Position numbers and translations under genes: made by a program. 64,000 bases of DNA from the NCBI GenBank assembly GCA_019856515.1, contig CP082230.1, positions 4,216,001 through 4,280,000 of the forward strand, given 5' to 3'. Each line of letters begins with the position of its first letter. The first letter of the stretch is position 1. Source of the DNA: Prolixibacteraceae bacterium. GTDB taxonomy: Bacteria; Bacteroidota; Bacteroidia; Bacteroidales; Prolixibacteraceae. Shown piece by piece: positions 1 to 8,767 of this stretch. The notes beneath the pieces are model-generated. The model saw only the letters and a list, made by a program, of their open reading frames with translations, was not told where the DNA came from and ran no database searches.

Positions 1-581
1 GGATAAATGAATATCTTATTATAAAATCTTTATAACATTTACGTAGCTTTACATGTTGGGGTCTCCTTTATTGTCGATTTATTGGATTTAGAGTCAAATA
101 GGTAAAGCACTCCGATTATAGCCGATCATTAAAGCTTTTAGGACAGTCAATAGCGTAGAGGAACAGCTTTTATGTTATAGTAATTAATGAAGCGTTACCA
201 TATAAGATTCATTGACATCATTAGAAGAGGTCTCCACGACCGATATTATTAACCCGACGTCAATAGAACGATACCACACAAAATATATGTCATTGATTAT
301 GTGATATTTGCTAAAATTAATTTATCGAAATACTGTCGTCGGGTTAATAACAGGTCGAGTTATTCAATATAATCCATGTACTTTGCTGCAATGATGTGCT
401 ACAGTTCCCCTCCCAAAGAATAAGGGCTTAATATTATATCCAGTCAAATGTAGCAATTCCAACTAGAGTAGTATCGTACAATGGATGAATATTTTGTCAA
501 GTTATGTTATGATTTTTTGTATTATTGTTCTGTTAGATAGTATCTATTTTGAATGATAAACTTATACAATAAAACATCATT
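1..581. other. non-coding stretch, 581 bp
   Basis: No convincing ORF on either strand. It is AT-rich and carries frequent stops in all frames. The only clear structure is a pair of 13-bp perfect inverted repeats (247-259 and 337-349), listed separately. The last 100 bp form the upstream region of the esterase gene at 582. The gene to the left lies outside the window. Confidence 0.6.
247..349. repeat. spaced inverted repeat (possible MITE or IS remnant)
   Basis: TATTAACCCGACG at 247-259 recurs as its exact reverse complement at 337-349, with 77 bp between. The similarity continues imperfectly outward (a CGACC block on each side), so the arms are about 25-30 bp long. Arms this long and so widely spaced are not a typical terminator. 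They resemble the ends of a very short non-autonomous element, but no target-site duplication was established. Confidence 0.4.
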
Positions 582-1466
582 ATGAAAGAATTATTATTAG
601 TCATTTCAATCCTGTTTGTTGTTAAGGTTGGTTTGGCACAAAAGAATAGTTTATGGAGTGCAGATAAGTACAATGAATCGTCTGTCTTGTATAATAAGGT
701 GAAGCTTTCAGGTCTTATTTCAAATGATGAATCTTATTACGTTGAATATAGACCTTTTAAAGCCAATGGCGTCGGTGTTGTTATATGCCCTGGTGGTGGT
801 TATGCTAAGGTTGCTATCGATTTAGAAGGGACAAAGGTGGCAGAGTTACTTACCAAACAGGGGTATACTGTTTGGGTCCTTAAGTACAGGCTTCCTTATG
901 GACGTTCTCATGTCCCATTGAGTGATGTGCAGCAGGCATTGCGTTTGATGAGAGTGAAGGCTTCTGTATTGGGTATTGATGCGGATAAGATTGGTGTGAT
1001 GGGATTCTCCGCTGGAGGACACTTGGCATCCACTGCTTCTACTCATTTTGATGATCCTGTATTTGATGGAGACCCTCAAACGGCACAGGTGAGTTGTCGA
1101 CCTGCATTCTCAATATTGATTTATCCTGTCATTTCGATGGAGGAGTCTATTACACATCGAGGTTCGCGCAAGAATCTTTTGGGATTGCATCCTACCGATG
1201 TGCAGATTAAAGCATTCTCTAATGATTTGTCGATAGGAGAGGATACCCCACCCACTTTTATTCTTCATGCTGATGACGATAGGGTGGTTTCGTCTTTAAA
1301 TAGTATCGCCTATTATCGCCGTCTCAAGGTGGTTGGTATCTCCTCTGAGATGCATATATTTCCTAAGGGAGGGCATGGTTTTGGTACGAAGCAGAGAGGC
1401 TTAAGTGTAGATCATTGGATGGATTTGTTGGTTCGCTGGTTGGATGATCATGTTTCGGATAGGTAG
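582..1466 (+). CDS. secreted alpha/beta-hydrolase (acetyl-xylan-esterase-like)
   Basis: A 294-residue serine hydrolase of the BD-FAE/Aes-like esterase group, probably removing acyl groups from carbohydrate or small esters outside the cytoplasm. Residues 1-19 form a signal peptide with a hydrophobic core and a small residue before the Gln at 20. The oxyanion-hole motif PGGGY is at 70-74, the nucleophile elbow GFSAGG at 141-146 makes Ser143 the nucleophile, the acid lies in the ADDDR run at 230-234, and His265 is in a GGHGFG context. The triad is complete and the length is normal. It stands alone, with a non-coding region upstream and about 160 bp to the next gene. The substrate is not determined by the sequence; acetylated hemicellulose is an inference from the family. 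Confidence 0.85.
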   Translation: MKELLLVISILFVVKVGLAQKNSLWSADKYNESSVLYNKVKLSGLISNDESYYVEYRPFKANGVGVVICPGGGYAKVAIDLEGTKVAELLTKQGYTVWVLKYRLPYGRSHVPLSDVQQALRLMRVKASVLGIDADKIGVMGFSAGGHLASTASTHFDDPVFDGDPQTAQVSCRPAFSILIYPVISMEESITHRGSRKNLLGLHPTDVQIKAFSNDLSIGEDTPPTFILHADDDRVVSSLNSIAYYRRLKVVGISSEMHIFPKGGHGFGTKQRGLSVDHWMDLLVRWLDDHVSDR

Positions 1467-1629
1467 CATGAGAGGAGGTGTTATATCTACTATCTATATA
1501 ATTAGATGTTCAATAGACTCTATTTCTTGATTCTAGGAACCATTTTTATTGCGATACTTGACGGTTTATTTGTGTTTGTTTCTGATTTTTTTCTATTTTT
1601 GTTCTGTTCGTAAACAAATTTTATGTTTG

Positions 1630-2124
1630 ATGAGAAGAGTATTGTTACAAATATTGAGCGTATCGATGATGGTGATCTGTTTATTCGGATCAACAGGAAT
1701 CAATATGTTCTTTCATCACTGTTTCGAACATAATCAATCGGACTACGCACTGCTGTATCCCGATAATTGGCACGAGGATGAGTCGTGTGATCATCACCAT
1801 GCTACTGATTCGCATTCTCATAGTGCGAATTGTTGTGACTTTCACAGCGAAGATCTCTCTTCTTGTTGTGTGGTGGACCATATGTTTGTAAAGCATGATT
1901 TGCTTTTAACTATTCAAGATCGCACAGAACTACGAGTGCCTGTACTTCATCTGTTATTGAAGCATGCAGCAGATCAAACCACACGATTAGATGTAGATAG
2001 ATGGACAGGTGTTGGTGTGGTTGATGAAGCTCTCTTTGACCCTGTTAATCTACAAATACTTCAGGGCAACCTCTCTTTGTGCATGTCCTTGTGTAAGCTA
2101 AAGCTAGATTGCTTAAAAGTTTAA
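1630..2124 (+). CDS. HYC_CC_PP-type Cys/His-rich small membrane or secreted protein
   Basis: A 164-residue protein if started at the ATG at 1630; an in-frame ATG at 1549 would add 27 hydrophobic residues that look like read-through. The start used gives Met-Arg-Arg followed by a hydrophobic segment (about residues 5-24), a signal peptide or anchor. An HHC motif follows at 29-31, then a His/Asp-rich patch at 48-64 and two CC pairs near 68-69 and 79-80, which suggests transition-metal binding. Proteins with this HxC...CC arrangement are found in Bacteroidota next to TonB receptors and HMA proteins, exactly the situation here (receptor at 2386, HMA protein at 4639). Exact function is unknown. 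A metal-scavenging or sensing role in the envelope is inferred. Confidence 0.65.
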   Translation: MRRVLLQILSVSMMVICLFGSTGINMFFHHCFEHNQSDYALLYPDNWHEDESCDHHHATDSHSHSANCCDFHSEDLSSCCVVDHMFVKHDLLLTIQDRTELRVPVLHLLLKHAADQTTRLDVDRWTGVGVVDEALFDPVNLQILQGNLSLCMSLCKLKLDCLKV

Positions 2125-2249
2125 TTCTTACCGTTTATAAGCCATTGTTGTTTGTGTATGCTGTGCATTACATAAGTTTGAAATGGTCTGCGTGTTATTA
2201 AAATCTACTCCATATTAGATTCTAATGATTCTATGTTTCATATTCGTCT

Positions 2250-2332
2250 CTATTTTCATAGTGAAATAGGGAATGGGAATAAGTACGTATGTTTCAGTAG
2301 AAACATTAAGAGACCTATTCTATAAGAATAGG
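2250..2332 (+). promoter_or_regulatory. three short hairpins in the leader of the TonB receptor gene
   Basis: The 261-bp gap between the Cys/His protein and the receptor contains three consecutive inverted repeats: CTATTTTCA with TGAAATAG (2250-2269), GTTTC with GAAAC (2291-2304) and CCTATTC with GAATAGG (2314-2332). None is followed by a T-tract. They could form a structured mRNA leader or processing site. Short hairpins also arise by chance in AT-rich DNA, so the call is weak. Confidence 0.3.
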
Positions 2333-2385
2333 ATACATGGTGTCTAATATGGATTCAGAAGTTTTAAACTTTTATTGATCTATAT

Positions 2386-4620
2386 ATGATGATGAATCGT
2401 ATAATTATGAGTGTTTTGTTTTTTGCACTCTCTACTGTTGTTTATGCAGTAAATTATAAAGGAAAAGTGGTGGAATTAGATCGCAACGGGAAAGCGAGCC
2501 CACTTCCTGGTGTGAATGTTGTTTTGAAAGGAACAACCCACGGTACGGTAACCGATTTTGATGGTAATTTTGAGTTAAGTGCCACCGACACATCAACCCC
2601 TTTGTTGTTTAGTTATGTCGGGTATAAAAGCATTAGTGTCGTACCTAAGAGCATCGATGGTATTGTTGTTGAGATGGTCTCTGGCGAGAGCTTAGGGGAG
2701 GTTACAGTGGCAAAGCGAAGGGCATCGACCTCTTTTTCTCGTGTTGCACCGATTCAAGCACAGAAGCTTACGGGTGCAGAACTAACCAAATGTGCTTGCT
2801 GTAATCTTTCGGAGAGTTTCGAAACCAATGCATCGGTGGATGTCTCTTTTGCGGATGCCGTTTCAGGAGCTAAAACGATAAAGATGTTGGGGCTTTCGGG
2901 TAAATATTCGCAGATGATGGTGGAGAATATTCCAGCACTCCGTGGTGCCCAAAATAGCTATGGGTTAGAATATATTCCGGGTACATGGATGCAATCTATT
3001 CAGATATCTAAAGGTACTGCGGCGGTGAAGAGTGGTGCGGAGTCGATGACGGGACAGATTAATGTGGAGCTGAAGGAGCCTGATGGCGAAGAGAAAGGGT
3101 CGTTCTATATGTACGGAAATCAAGATGGAAAGATGGAGTGGAATTTCAACTACGCGATGAAATTGAATGACCATTGGAGTACTGGATTCTTTGGTCATTA
3201 TGAAGATACTTTCCGAGAGATGGATAACAACAGTGATGGCTTTCTTGATCGTCCTGTAACACGACAGTATAACTTCTATAATAAGTGGAAATATAAGTCT
3301 GATTTTATTAATTGGAAATTTGGATGGAGCTATCTCGATGAGAGTAGAGATGGGGGACAAACCACTTTTAATAGTGATGTCTCTCCTTTTGATCAGAGTG
3401 CTTACGGTATTGGTATTGACTCGAAGAAGATGAATGCCTATTCTAAACTCGGTTTTATCTTTGATCGTCCATCTACGAGCCTTGGTATTGTGGCGAAGTG
3501 GGATCGATATACTCGTGACTCATTTTATGGTCGACAGCTTTATGATGTGGATCAACAGAATATCTATGGTTCTGCAATCTACCAGTCTTATCTTTTTAAT
3601 ACCAACCATAACTATACTACAGGGGTTAACTATGTGAATGATCGCAACAACAATCAAGTTCAGTTTCTTGGAGAAGATAACCTACAGAAAGTGGGTTTCA
3701 ATGAGGAGGTGATGGGGGCTTTCTTTGAGTATACTTATACTCCTACGGAGGACATTACGGTGCTTGCTGGATTACGATATGATCATAGCTCTCTTCATGG
3801 GAGTTATTGGACGCCTCGTCTTCATCTTCGTTGGGCTTTCACCGAAGCATCTACTTTGAGATTGTCGGCGGGTAAAGGGTATAGAACGCCACAGGTGATT
3901 GCTGAAAATACACGCTATTTGGCATCTTCTCGTGCTTGGCATTTTGCGCAGAAAGAGCCTCTACAAGAGGAGGCTTGGAATTTTGGTGCGAGCTTGATAA
4001 ATAACTGGCATCTATGGGACAAGCCATTGACGCTGTCTTTGGACTACTATCGTACAGAGTTTAAGAACCAGATGGTGATTGATCCTACCCAATCGGCATA
4101 TGACATATATGTGTATGCATTGGATGGACGTAGCTTCTCTAATAGTTTTCAGGTTGAAGCACGTTATGAGCCATTTGATCGCTTTGAGTTGACTGCTGCA
4201 TTTAGAATTAATGATGTGGAGATGACTTTCGAGAAGAGTGGTCTGTCAGATATGCCTTTGATGGCTAAATATAAAGGTTTGGTTTCCGCTTCGTATAGTA
4301 CGAATATGAAGAAGTGGCAATTTGATTTAACGGCTCAATTTAACGGAGTACAGTCGTTGCCTACCTCTGAAGGACGTGATCCTGTTTATCAACAACCGAG
4401 TGAGTCGAAGCCATATACTATGTTGATGGCACAGGTAACGAAGAATTATAAAGCTTGGAGTTTTTACGTAGGAGGGGAGAATCTTGCGAACTATACCCAA
4501 GATAACCCAATTATTGCTGCAGATGCTCCTTTCACTAAAGATTTTGATTCATCTCAGGTTTGGGGACCGATATATGGACGTATGTTCTATTTCGGTATTA
4601 AGTATGCATTTGATTATTAA
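2386..4620 (+). CDS. TonB-dependent outer-membrane receptor, metal-type
   Basis: A 744-residue receptor for TonB-driven uptake across the outer membrane. It has a signal peptide (about 1-21), a carboxypeptidase-D regulatory-like domain (about 23-105, with PGVNVVLKGT and TDFDGNF signatures), a plug (about 115-240) and a beta-barrel ending in an aromatic residue run (FGIKYAFDY). The plug carries a Cys cluster CACC at 136-139 ahead of NLSESFETN, unusual for siderophore receptors and suited to soft-metal handling. It is followed 18 bp later by a secreted HMA-domain protein and preceded by a Cys/His-rich protein, so copper or another transition metal is the likeliest cargo. That substrate is an inference. 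Three consecutive Met codons (2386, 2389, 2392) leave the exact start open. Confidence 0.88.
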   Translation: MMMNRIIMSVLFFALSTVVYAVNYKGKVVELDRNGKASPLPGVNVVLKGTTHGTVTDFDGNFELSATDTSTPLLFSYVGYKSISVVPKSIDGIVVEMVSGESLGEVTVAKRRASTSFSRVAPIQAQKLTGAELTKCACCNLSESFETNASVDVSFADAVSGAKTIKMLGLSGKYSQMMVENIPALRGAQNSYGLEYIPGTWMQSIQISKGTAAVKSGAESMTGQINVELKEPDGEEKGSFYMYGNQDGKMEWNFNYAMKLNDHWSTGFFGHYEDTFREMDNNSDGFLDRPVTRQYNFYNKWKYKSDFINWKFGWSYLDESRDGGQTTFNSDVSPFDQSAYGIGIDSKKMNAYSKLGFIFDRPSTSLGIVAKWDRYTRDSFYGRQLYDVDQQNIYGSAIYQSYLFNTNHNYTTGVNYVNDRNNNQVQFLGEDNLQKVGFNEEVMGAFFEYTYTPTEDITVLAGLRYDHSSLHGSYWTPRLHLRWAFTEASTLRLSAGKGYRTPQVIAENTRYLASSRAWHFAQKEPLQEEAWNFGASLINNWHLWDKPLTLSLDYYRTEFKNQMVIDPTQSAYDIYVYALDGRSFSNSFQVEARYEPFDRFELTAAFRINDVEMTFEKSGLSDMPLMAKYKGLVSASYSTNMKKWQFDLTAQFNGVQSLPTSEGRDPVYQQPSESKPYTMLMAQVTKNYKAWSFYVGGENLANYTQDNPIIAADAPFTKDFDSSQVWGPIYGRMFYFGIKYAFDY

Positions 4621-4638
4621 CCAATAATACGATTTACG

Positions 4639-4956
4639 ATGAAAACTTTGAAATTATTATTACCGCTGTTCCTTTTATTTGCAATTTTTACTCCTGCTAT
4701 GGCAAAGAGTGAGAAGAAAGTTGAAACGGTGACTTACGTCTGTTCTATTGATTGTGATCACTGCAAGAAGACGATCATGAAGAATATCCCTTACGAAAAA
4801 GGGGTTAAGAATGTGGAGGTGGATATTAAAACCAAAGAGGTGAAAGTCACTTTCCGTAAAGATAAAACCGACTGTAAGAAGTTGGAGAGTGCCATCGAGA
4901 AGCTTGGTTATGATGCGGAGTTGAAGAAAAGCTGCTGTGGTGATAAGAAGAAATAA
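4639..4956 (+). CDS. secreted heavy-metal-associated (HMA) domain protein
   Basis: A 105-residue protein with a signal peptide (1-22) and one ferredoxin-like HMA domain. The metal-binding loop is CSIDCDHCKK: Cys39 and Cys42 form the CxxC and Cys35 is an extra nearby thiol. A further Cys pair (99-100) sits in the Lys-rich C-terminus. HMA domains carry Cu(I) or related soft metals. It is 18 bp downstream of the TonB receptor, surely co-transcribed, and a terminator follows at 4983. The likely role is a periplasmic metal chaperone or buffer for what the receptor imports (inferred). The extra CC tail is not part of the standard domain. Confidence 0.85.
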   Translation: MKTLKLLLPLFLLFAIFTPAMAKSEKKVETVTYVCSIDCDHCKKTIMKNIPYEKGVKNVEVDIKTKEVKVTFRKDKTDCKKLESAIEKLGYDAELKKSCCGDKKK

Positions 4957-4982
4957 AATTCCAATATATCGCTGTATTCAGA

Positions 4983-5016
4983 AATGTTTCTACTATTTTG
5001 TAGGAACATTTTTTTT
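4983..5016 (+). terminator. rho-independent terminator after the HMA gene
   Basis: An 11-bp stem (AATGTTTCTAC with GTAGGAACATT, one mismatch) with a 6-nt loop, followed by a run of eight T. It closes the metal cluster and makes the next esterase gene an independent unit. Confidence 0.8.
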
Positions 5017-5029
5017 AACTGAATAGACC

Positions 5030-5848
5030 ATGAAGACTAAATTTTTAATGCTGGTTGTGTTGATGACACAACTATTCTCCCTACATGCTGCTCGGGTAGA
5101 TACCATTCAAGTGAAAGCCCGAAAGATGAAAAAAGTGATTTCAGGTGTAGTGATACTCCCGGATAGTTACACTACTTCAAAGAGATATCCAGTCATGTAT
5201 CTTCTACATGGTGCTTCGGATAATTATAAGGCATGGGTAAACAAATGTCCTAAATTAAAATCATATGTAGATCATTACGATATGATTGTTGTCTGTCCTG
5301 ATGGTGGTCATACCAGCTGGTATTTTGATAGCCCTGTGGATGAAACAATGCAATATGAGTCGTATGTGTCGAAGGATTTTGTCGGTTATATAGATAGCCA
5401 TTACGCTACGATTGCAGATCGAAAAGGAAGGGCGATCACTGGGTTGAGTATGGGAGGACATGGTGCTCTCTATCTTGCTTTTCGTCACCAAGATATTTGG
5501 GGAGCGGCAGGAAGTATGAGCGGGGGTGTTGATTTTACGCCGTTTCCTTTGAATTGGAATATCTCAAAACGTTTGGGTGATTATGCTTCGAATAGAGAGG
5601 TGTGGGAACGTAATACAGTGATGGATCAAGTGTATCTTTTGACGAAGAACTCTTTAAGTATTATGATCGATTGTGGAAAAGATGACTTCTTTTTTCCTGT
5701 AAATAAAGCCCTTCATGAGCGACTAGACCACTGTAATATACCTCATGATTTTATTGTTCGTCCAGGAAAGCATAATTGGAACTATTGGAGAAATGCCATC
5801 AAGTATCAGATGCTATTTATGAATGATTATTTCGAATCCAAGAAGTAA
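5030..5848 (+). CDS. secreted esterase, putative-esterase (EstA/FrsA-like, PF00756) family
   Basis: A 272-residue alpha/beta-hydrolase of the family that includes feruloyl esterases, S-formylglutathione hydrolase and tributyrin esterases. A signal peptide covers residues 1-20. The strand-turn LLHGASDN at 58-65 forms the oxyanion-hole region. GLSMGGHG at 138-145 contains nucleophile Ser140. The acid is in the GKDDFF segment (Asp218 or Asp219), and His248 in PGKHNW completes the triad. Length is normal. It starts 14 bp after a terminator, so it is probably transcribed from within that short region or by read-through. The substrate is unknown; release of ester-linked side groups from polysaccharide is a family-based guess. 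Confidence 0.82.
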   Translation: MKTKFLMLVVLMTQLFSLHAARVDTIQVKARKMKKVISGVVILPDSYTTSKRYPVMYLLHGASDNYKAWVNKCPKLKSYVDHYDMIVVCPDGGHTSWYFDSPVDETMQYESYVSKDFVGYIDSHYATIADRKGRAITGLSMGGHGALYLAFRHQDIWGAAGSMSGGVDFTPFPLNWNISKRLGDYASNREVWERNTVMDQVYLLTKNSLSIMIDCGKDDFFFPVNKALHERLDHCNIPHDFIVRPGKHNWNYWRNAIKYQMLFMNDYFESKK

Positions 5849-5872
5849 TGGCATTTCGTATTTTTGATCAAT

Positions 5873-5906
5873 AATACCAATTGTATTTTATCATTCAATT
5901 GATATT
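5873..5906 (+). terminator. probable terminator after the secreted esterase
   Basis: AATACCAATTG pairs with CAATTGATATT (one mismatch, 11 bp, 12-nt loop), 25 bp past the stop codon and followed by a short T-rich stretch. It is AU-rich and weak. Confidence 0.45.
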
Positions 5907-6090
5907 ATTTTGCTGTTCTTAGTACCATTGGACCTATTGTGAACACATTCTTTAGCTATTATACCATTAATAATGTTAGAGGGTGATGTATTAGTTATGG
6001 TTTGTTTGGAGTGAATTGTGAGATGAAAAAGTGGACTTTTTTAATCATTGTTACCCCTTTCATATGTAATGGGATCGTTGGGTATAAAAA

Positions 6091-6122
6091 AAGAGCCTAT
6101 TACAATAATGTAACAGGCTCTT
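6091..6122 (-). terminator. terminator of the MerR-Nif3-zinc-ribbon group
   Basis: A 14-bp stem with one G-U pair (AAGAGCCTATTACA with TGTAACAGGCTCTT) and a 4-nt loop. On the minus strand the stem is followed by TTTTTTATA, the expected U-tract, 25 bp past the stop of the gene at 6147. Confidence 0.85.
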
Positions 6123-6146
6123 CTTTATATTGTTGTATTTAGAGTT

Positions 6147-6935
6147 CTACTCTTGATCTAAAGTTACAAGATCTTCTAATGAAGTTAGAATGTCTTTGTC
6201 AACTAAGATACGTCCACAGTACTCACAAACGATAATCTTCTTACGAGAAGAGATATCTAAGTGTCTTTGAGGTGGTATTTTGTTGAAACATCCACCACAT
6301 GCGTCACGTTGTACAGAAACAACAGCTAATCCGTTACGAGCATTAGAACGAATACGTTTGAATGCAGTTAGAAGACGTTCTTCTACTGTCTTTTCGATCT
6401 TGCTCACTTTTTTCGCAAGAAGTTCTTCTTCTACTGCTGTTTCAGAAGAGATATCTTCAAGCTCTTTACGTTTGTTCTTCAAATCGATACTACGATCATC
6501 GAAACGTAGTTTCGCTTCTTTGATCTGTTGTGATTTGATTTTGTTATCTGCACTGAACTCTTTGATTCTTTTCTCTGCAAGTTCAATCTCTAGTGTTTGG
6601 AATTCCATCTCTTTAGACAAAGAGTCAAACTCACGATTGTTACGAACGTTGTTTTGCTGCTCAGTATACTTCTTGATTAGCTCTTGAGAATCCTTGATGG
6701 CATTCTTCTTGTTTGCAACTGCTGTATCTAGGTTCTTTACCTCATCCTTATATTTAGTGATACGAGTCTCAAGACCAGCTAGTTCGTCTTCTAGATCCTC
6801 GACTTCTAGAGGAAGTTCCCCACGAAGAGTTTTGATTTTGTCAATTTCAGAAACTACAGATTGTAGCTCATAAAGAGCTTTTAGTTTTTCTTCAACCGTC
6901 ATGTCTATTTCTCCAGGTCTTGTATTTGGATTCAT
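6147..6935 (-). CDS. coiled-coil protein with C4-type zinc ribbon (CT398/DUF164-like)
   Basis: A 262-residue, highly charged protein: long alpha-helical coiled coil (about 25-205) and a C-terminal zinc ribbon built from CGGC (about 212-215) and CEYC (about 236-239). It belongs to the CT398-like family of putative nucleic-acid or flagellar/secretion-associated proteins, whose biochemical role is unsettled. It is downstream of the Nif3-like gene, a pairing seen in many bacteria. An alternative start at 6902 is preceded by GGAGA at a good distance and would shorten it by 11 residues; related proteins often carry a short N-terminal extension, so the longer form is kept. Confidence 0.82.
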   Translation of the reverse strand: MNPNTRPGEIDMTVEEKLKALYELQSVVSEIDKIKTLRGELPLEVEDLEDELAGLETRITKYKDEVKNLDTAVANKKNAIKDSQELIKKYTEQQNNVRNNREFDSLSKEMEFQTLEIELAEKRIKEFSADNKIKSQQIKEAKLRFDDRSIDLKNKRKELEDISSETAVEEELLAKKVSKIEKTVEERLLTAFKRIRSNARNGLAVVSVQRDACGGCFNKIPPQRHLDISSRKKIIVCEYCGRILVDKDILTSLEDLVTLDQE

Positions 6936-7051
6936 CTCTAAATTATTTATATTTCCGACCGCACTTGACTCTCAGGGTTGATCTTAACCGTTCAAGCGAG
7001 TGGTGTCTTAATAAAACGTTTTCTACTTTAATTCAGTTGTATTTCAGAATG

Positions 7052-8161
7052 TTACGACTTTCCGATGTAGTAGTTCACTGCATTAGATGAAATTGCCGAC
7101 ATTCGAACTGCAAAGTTAGGGATTTTTTTTGTAAGTATTTCATAAAAAACCTCTTTAGTAAACTGTTCACTCTCAAAATGTCCGATGTCTGCGAAGATTA
7201 TCTTCTCTTCGGCATTGAAGAAATCGTGGTATTTGACATCTCCAGTAATATAGATATCTGCTTTATGTTTTATTGCGTCCTTGAGGAAACTACTTCCAGC
7301 ACCTCCACAAAGTGCTACCTTTTGGATCTTTTCATGACATATATTGGAGTGTTTAATCACTGGAATTTCAAATGTGTCACTAAGCTGTTGGAGAAATGTT
7401 TGGGTGTTGATTGCTTCAGGTAGATCTCCCACCATTCCTAATCCAGATGTCGCTTCTTTCTGGGTGGTTTCGATGATGTCGTAAGCGACCTCTTCGTATG
7501 GATGTGCATCTTTGAGTGTTTGGATGAAAGCGGTTAGCTCAGTTGATTTAAGGGTGCATTCAAAACGAATCTCTTGCACTTTTTCCAATTGGTCTGTTTG
7601 TCCAATGTATGGTTTTGCTCCATCAAGAGGTCGAAATTGACCTGTACCTTCCGTGGTGAAACTACAACTGTCGTAGTTCCCAATTCTACCAAAGCCTTTT
7701 TCTGATAGTTTCTCGATAACTTGATCGATATGTGTCTTCGGGATGAAGGTGGTGAATTTGAATATTGGGTTATAGTTAGGTCGAAGAATTTGTTGGTTGA
7801 TTAAGCCTATCTTATCTGCTATCTTACTGTTTACTCCTCCCCAAACAGAGTCTAGATTGGTGTGGGAGGCATAGATTGCGATATCATTTTTGATGGCCTT
7901 TTGGACGCACCTCTCTACCATGTTTTTTCCATTGATCTTCTTCAGACCAGAGAATACTATCGGATGGTGGGCAATAACTATGTCAGACCCTGTAGCGATG
8001 GCTTCGTCGAGAATATCTTCGGTTACATCTAGGGTGATAATAGCTTGTTTTACCTCTTGGTTGGGGTCGCCAATGATTAACCCGGCATTGTCGTATGACT
8101 CCTGTAGATGTAGTGGAGCTACGGCTTCTATGGTATCAATTATCTGCTGTATCTTGATCAT
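7052..8161 (-). CDS. Nif3-like dinuclear metal-centre protein (YqfO/YbgI family)
   Basis: A 369-residue member of the Nif3/GTP-cyclohydrolase-I-type-2-like family, cytoplasmic and usually hexameric. Metal ligands are visible: His65-His66 in AHHPIVF, His100 and Asp104 in HTNLD, and a C-terminal H/E group in GHFESE. The length (against about 250 for E. coli YbgI) indicates the YqfO type with a PII/CutA-like domain inserted around residues 130-235. Cellular function is poorly defined. Its first 26 bp overlap the end of the MerR gene, implying translational coupling, and the zinc-ribbon gene follows. Confidence 0.9.
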   Translation of the reverse strand: MIKIQQIIDTIEAVAPLHLQESYDNAGLIIGDPNQEVKQAIITLDVTEDILDEAIATGSDIVIAHHPIVFSGLKKINGKNMVERCVQKAIKNDIAIYASHTNLDSVWGGVNSKIADKIGLINQQILRPNYNPIFKFTTFIPKTHIDQVIEKLSEKGFGRIGNYDSCSFTTEGTGQFRPLDGAKPYIGQTDQLEKVQEIRFECTLKSTELTAFIQTLKDAHPYEEVAYDIIETTQKEATSGLGMVGDLPEAINTQTFLQQLSDTFEIPVIKHSNICHEKIQKVALCGGAGSSFLKDAIKHKADIYITGDVKYHDFFNAEEKIIFADIGHFESEQFTKEVFYEILTKKIPNFAVRMSAISSNAVNYYIGKS

Positions 8162-8495
8162 TACTCTCTTTTTTGTCTAGTTGATCTCGTAGGTTTACGA
8201 GTTGTTCTTTGATTTTAAGAAGTCGACTGATGACTTCAAGGTTGGGATCTTCTCCTTGGTATTGCTCTTTTAGCTTTTGTTGTGCCCCTTTTAGAGTCAT
8301 TCCTTTCTCTTTAACGAAGTGGTAGACGAGCTTTAAAGTTTCGAGATCTTTAGGAGTGAAAAGTCGATTCCCTTTTTTATTGGTGTGTGGTTGTATCTGT
8401 TTAAACGTATTGGACCAATAACGTATAAGAGAGACATTTACATTGAACATCTCTGCTACCTCACCAATAGAATAATACGTCTTTAAATCTTTCAT
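8136..8495 (-). CDS. MerR-family transcriptional regulator
   Basis: A 119-residue small regulator. The winged helix-turn-helix covers about residues 4-70 (YYSIGEVAEMFNVNVSLIRYW, then RLFTPKDLETL), followed by a helix that would form the dimerisation coiled coil. There is no C-terminal effector domain and no Cys cluster, so it is not a metal-sensing MerR of the classical kind. It is the first gene of a minus-strand unit with the Nif3-like gene (26-bp overlap). The neighbourhood MerR, M23 peptidase and alaS is common in Bacteroidota. Target genes are unknown. Confidence 0.85.
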   Translation of the reverse strand: MKDLKTYYSIGEVAEMFNVNVSLIRYWSNTFKQIQPHTNKKGNRLFTPKDLETLKLVYHFVKEKGMTLKGAQQKLKEQYQGEDPNLEVISRLLKIKEQLVNLRDQLDKKESNDQDTADN

Positions 8496-8767
8496 AAGGT
8501 TTCATCCTTTGTGAATGTTTCAGTATCGAGCATGGTATCATGCCTTGTAAAGGTACAATACAAAGATGAGATACTCAAGACTATAGGATGTCAAATGAGT
8601 GTTGTGTCAATACTATATGTAAATGAGGGGTCTCCTATGACTCTATTATGTTTCTACGACATAGATAATTGTCGCCATAGGTAAGGCTAGAATTTACTCT
8701 TTTGCTTTATTGAAGAGAAAGATATTCGTGAGCCTTATATCTTATTTCATAATTCAATAGGTAAGTA

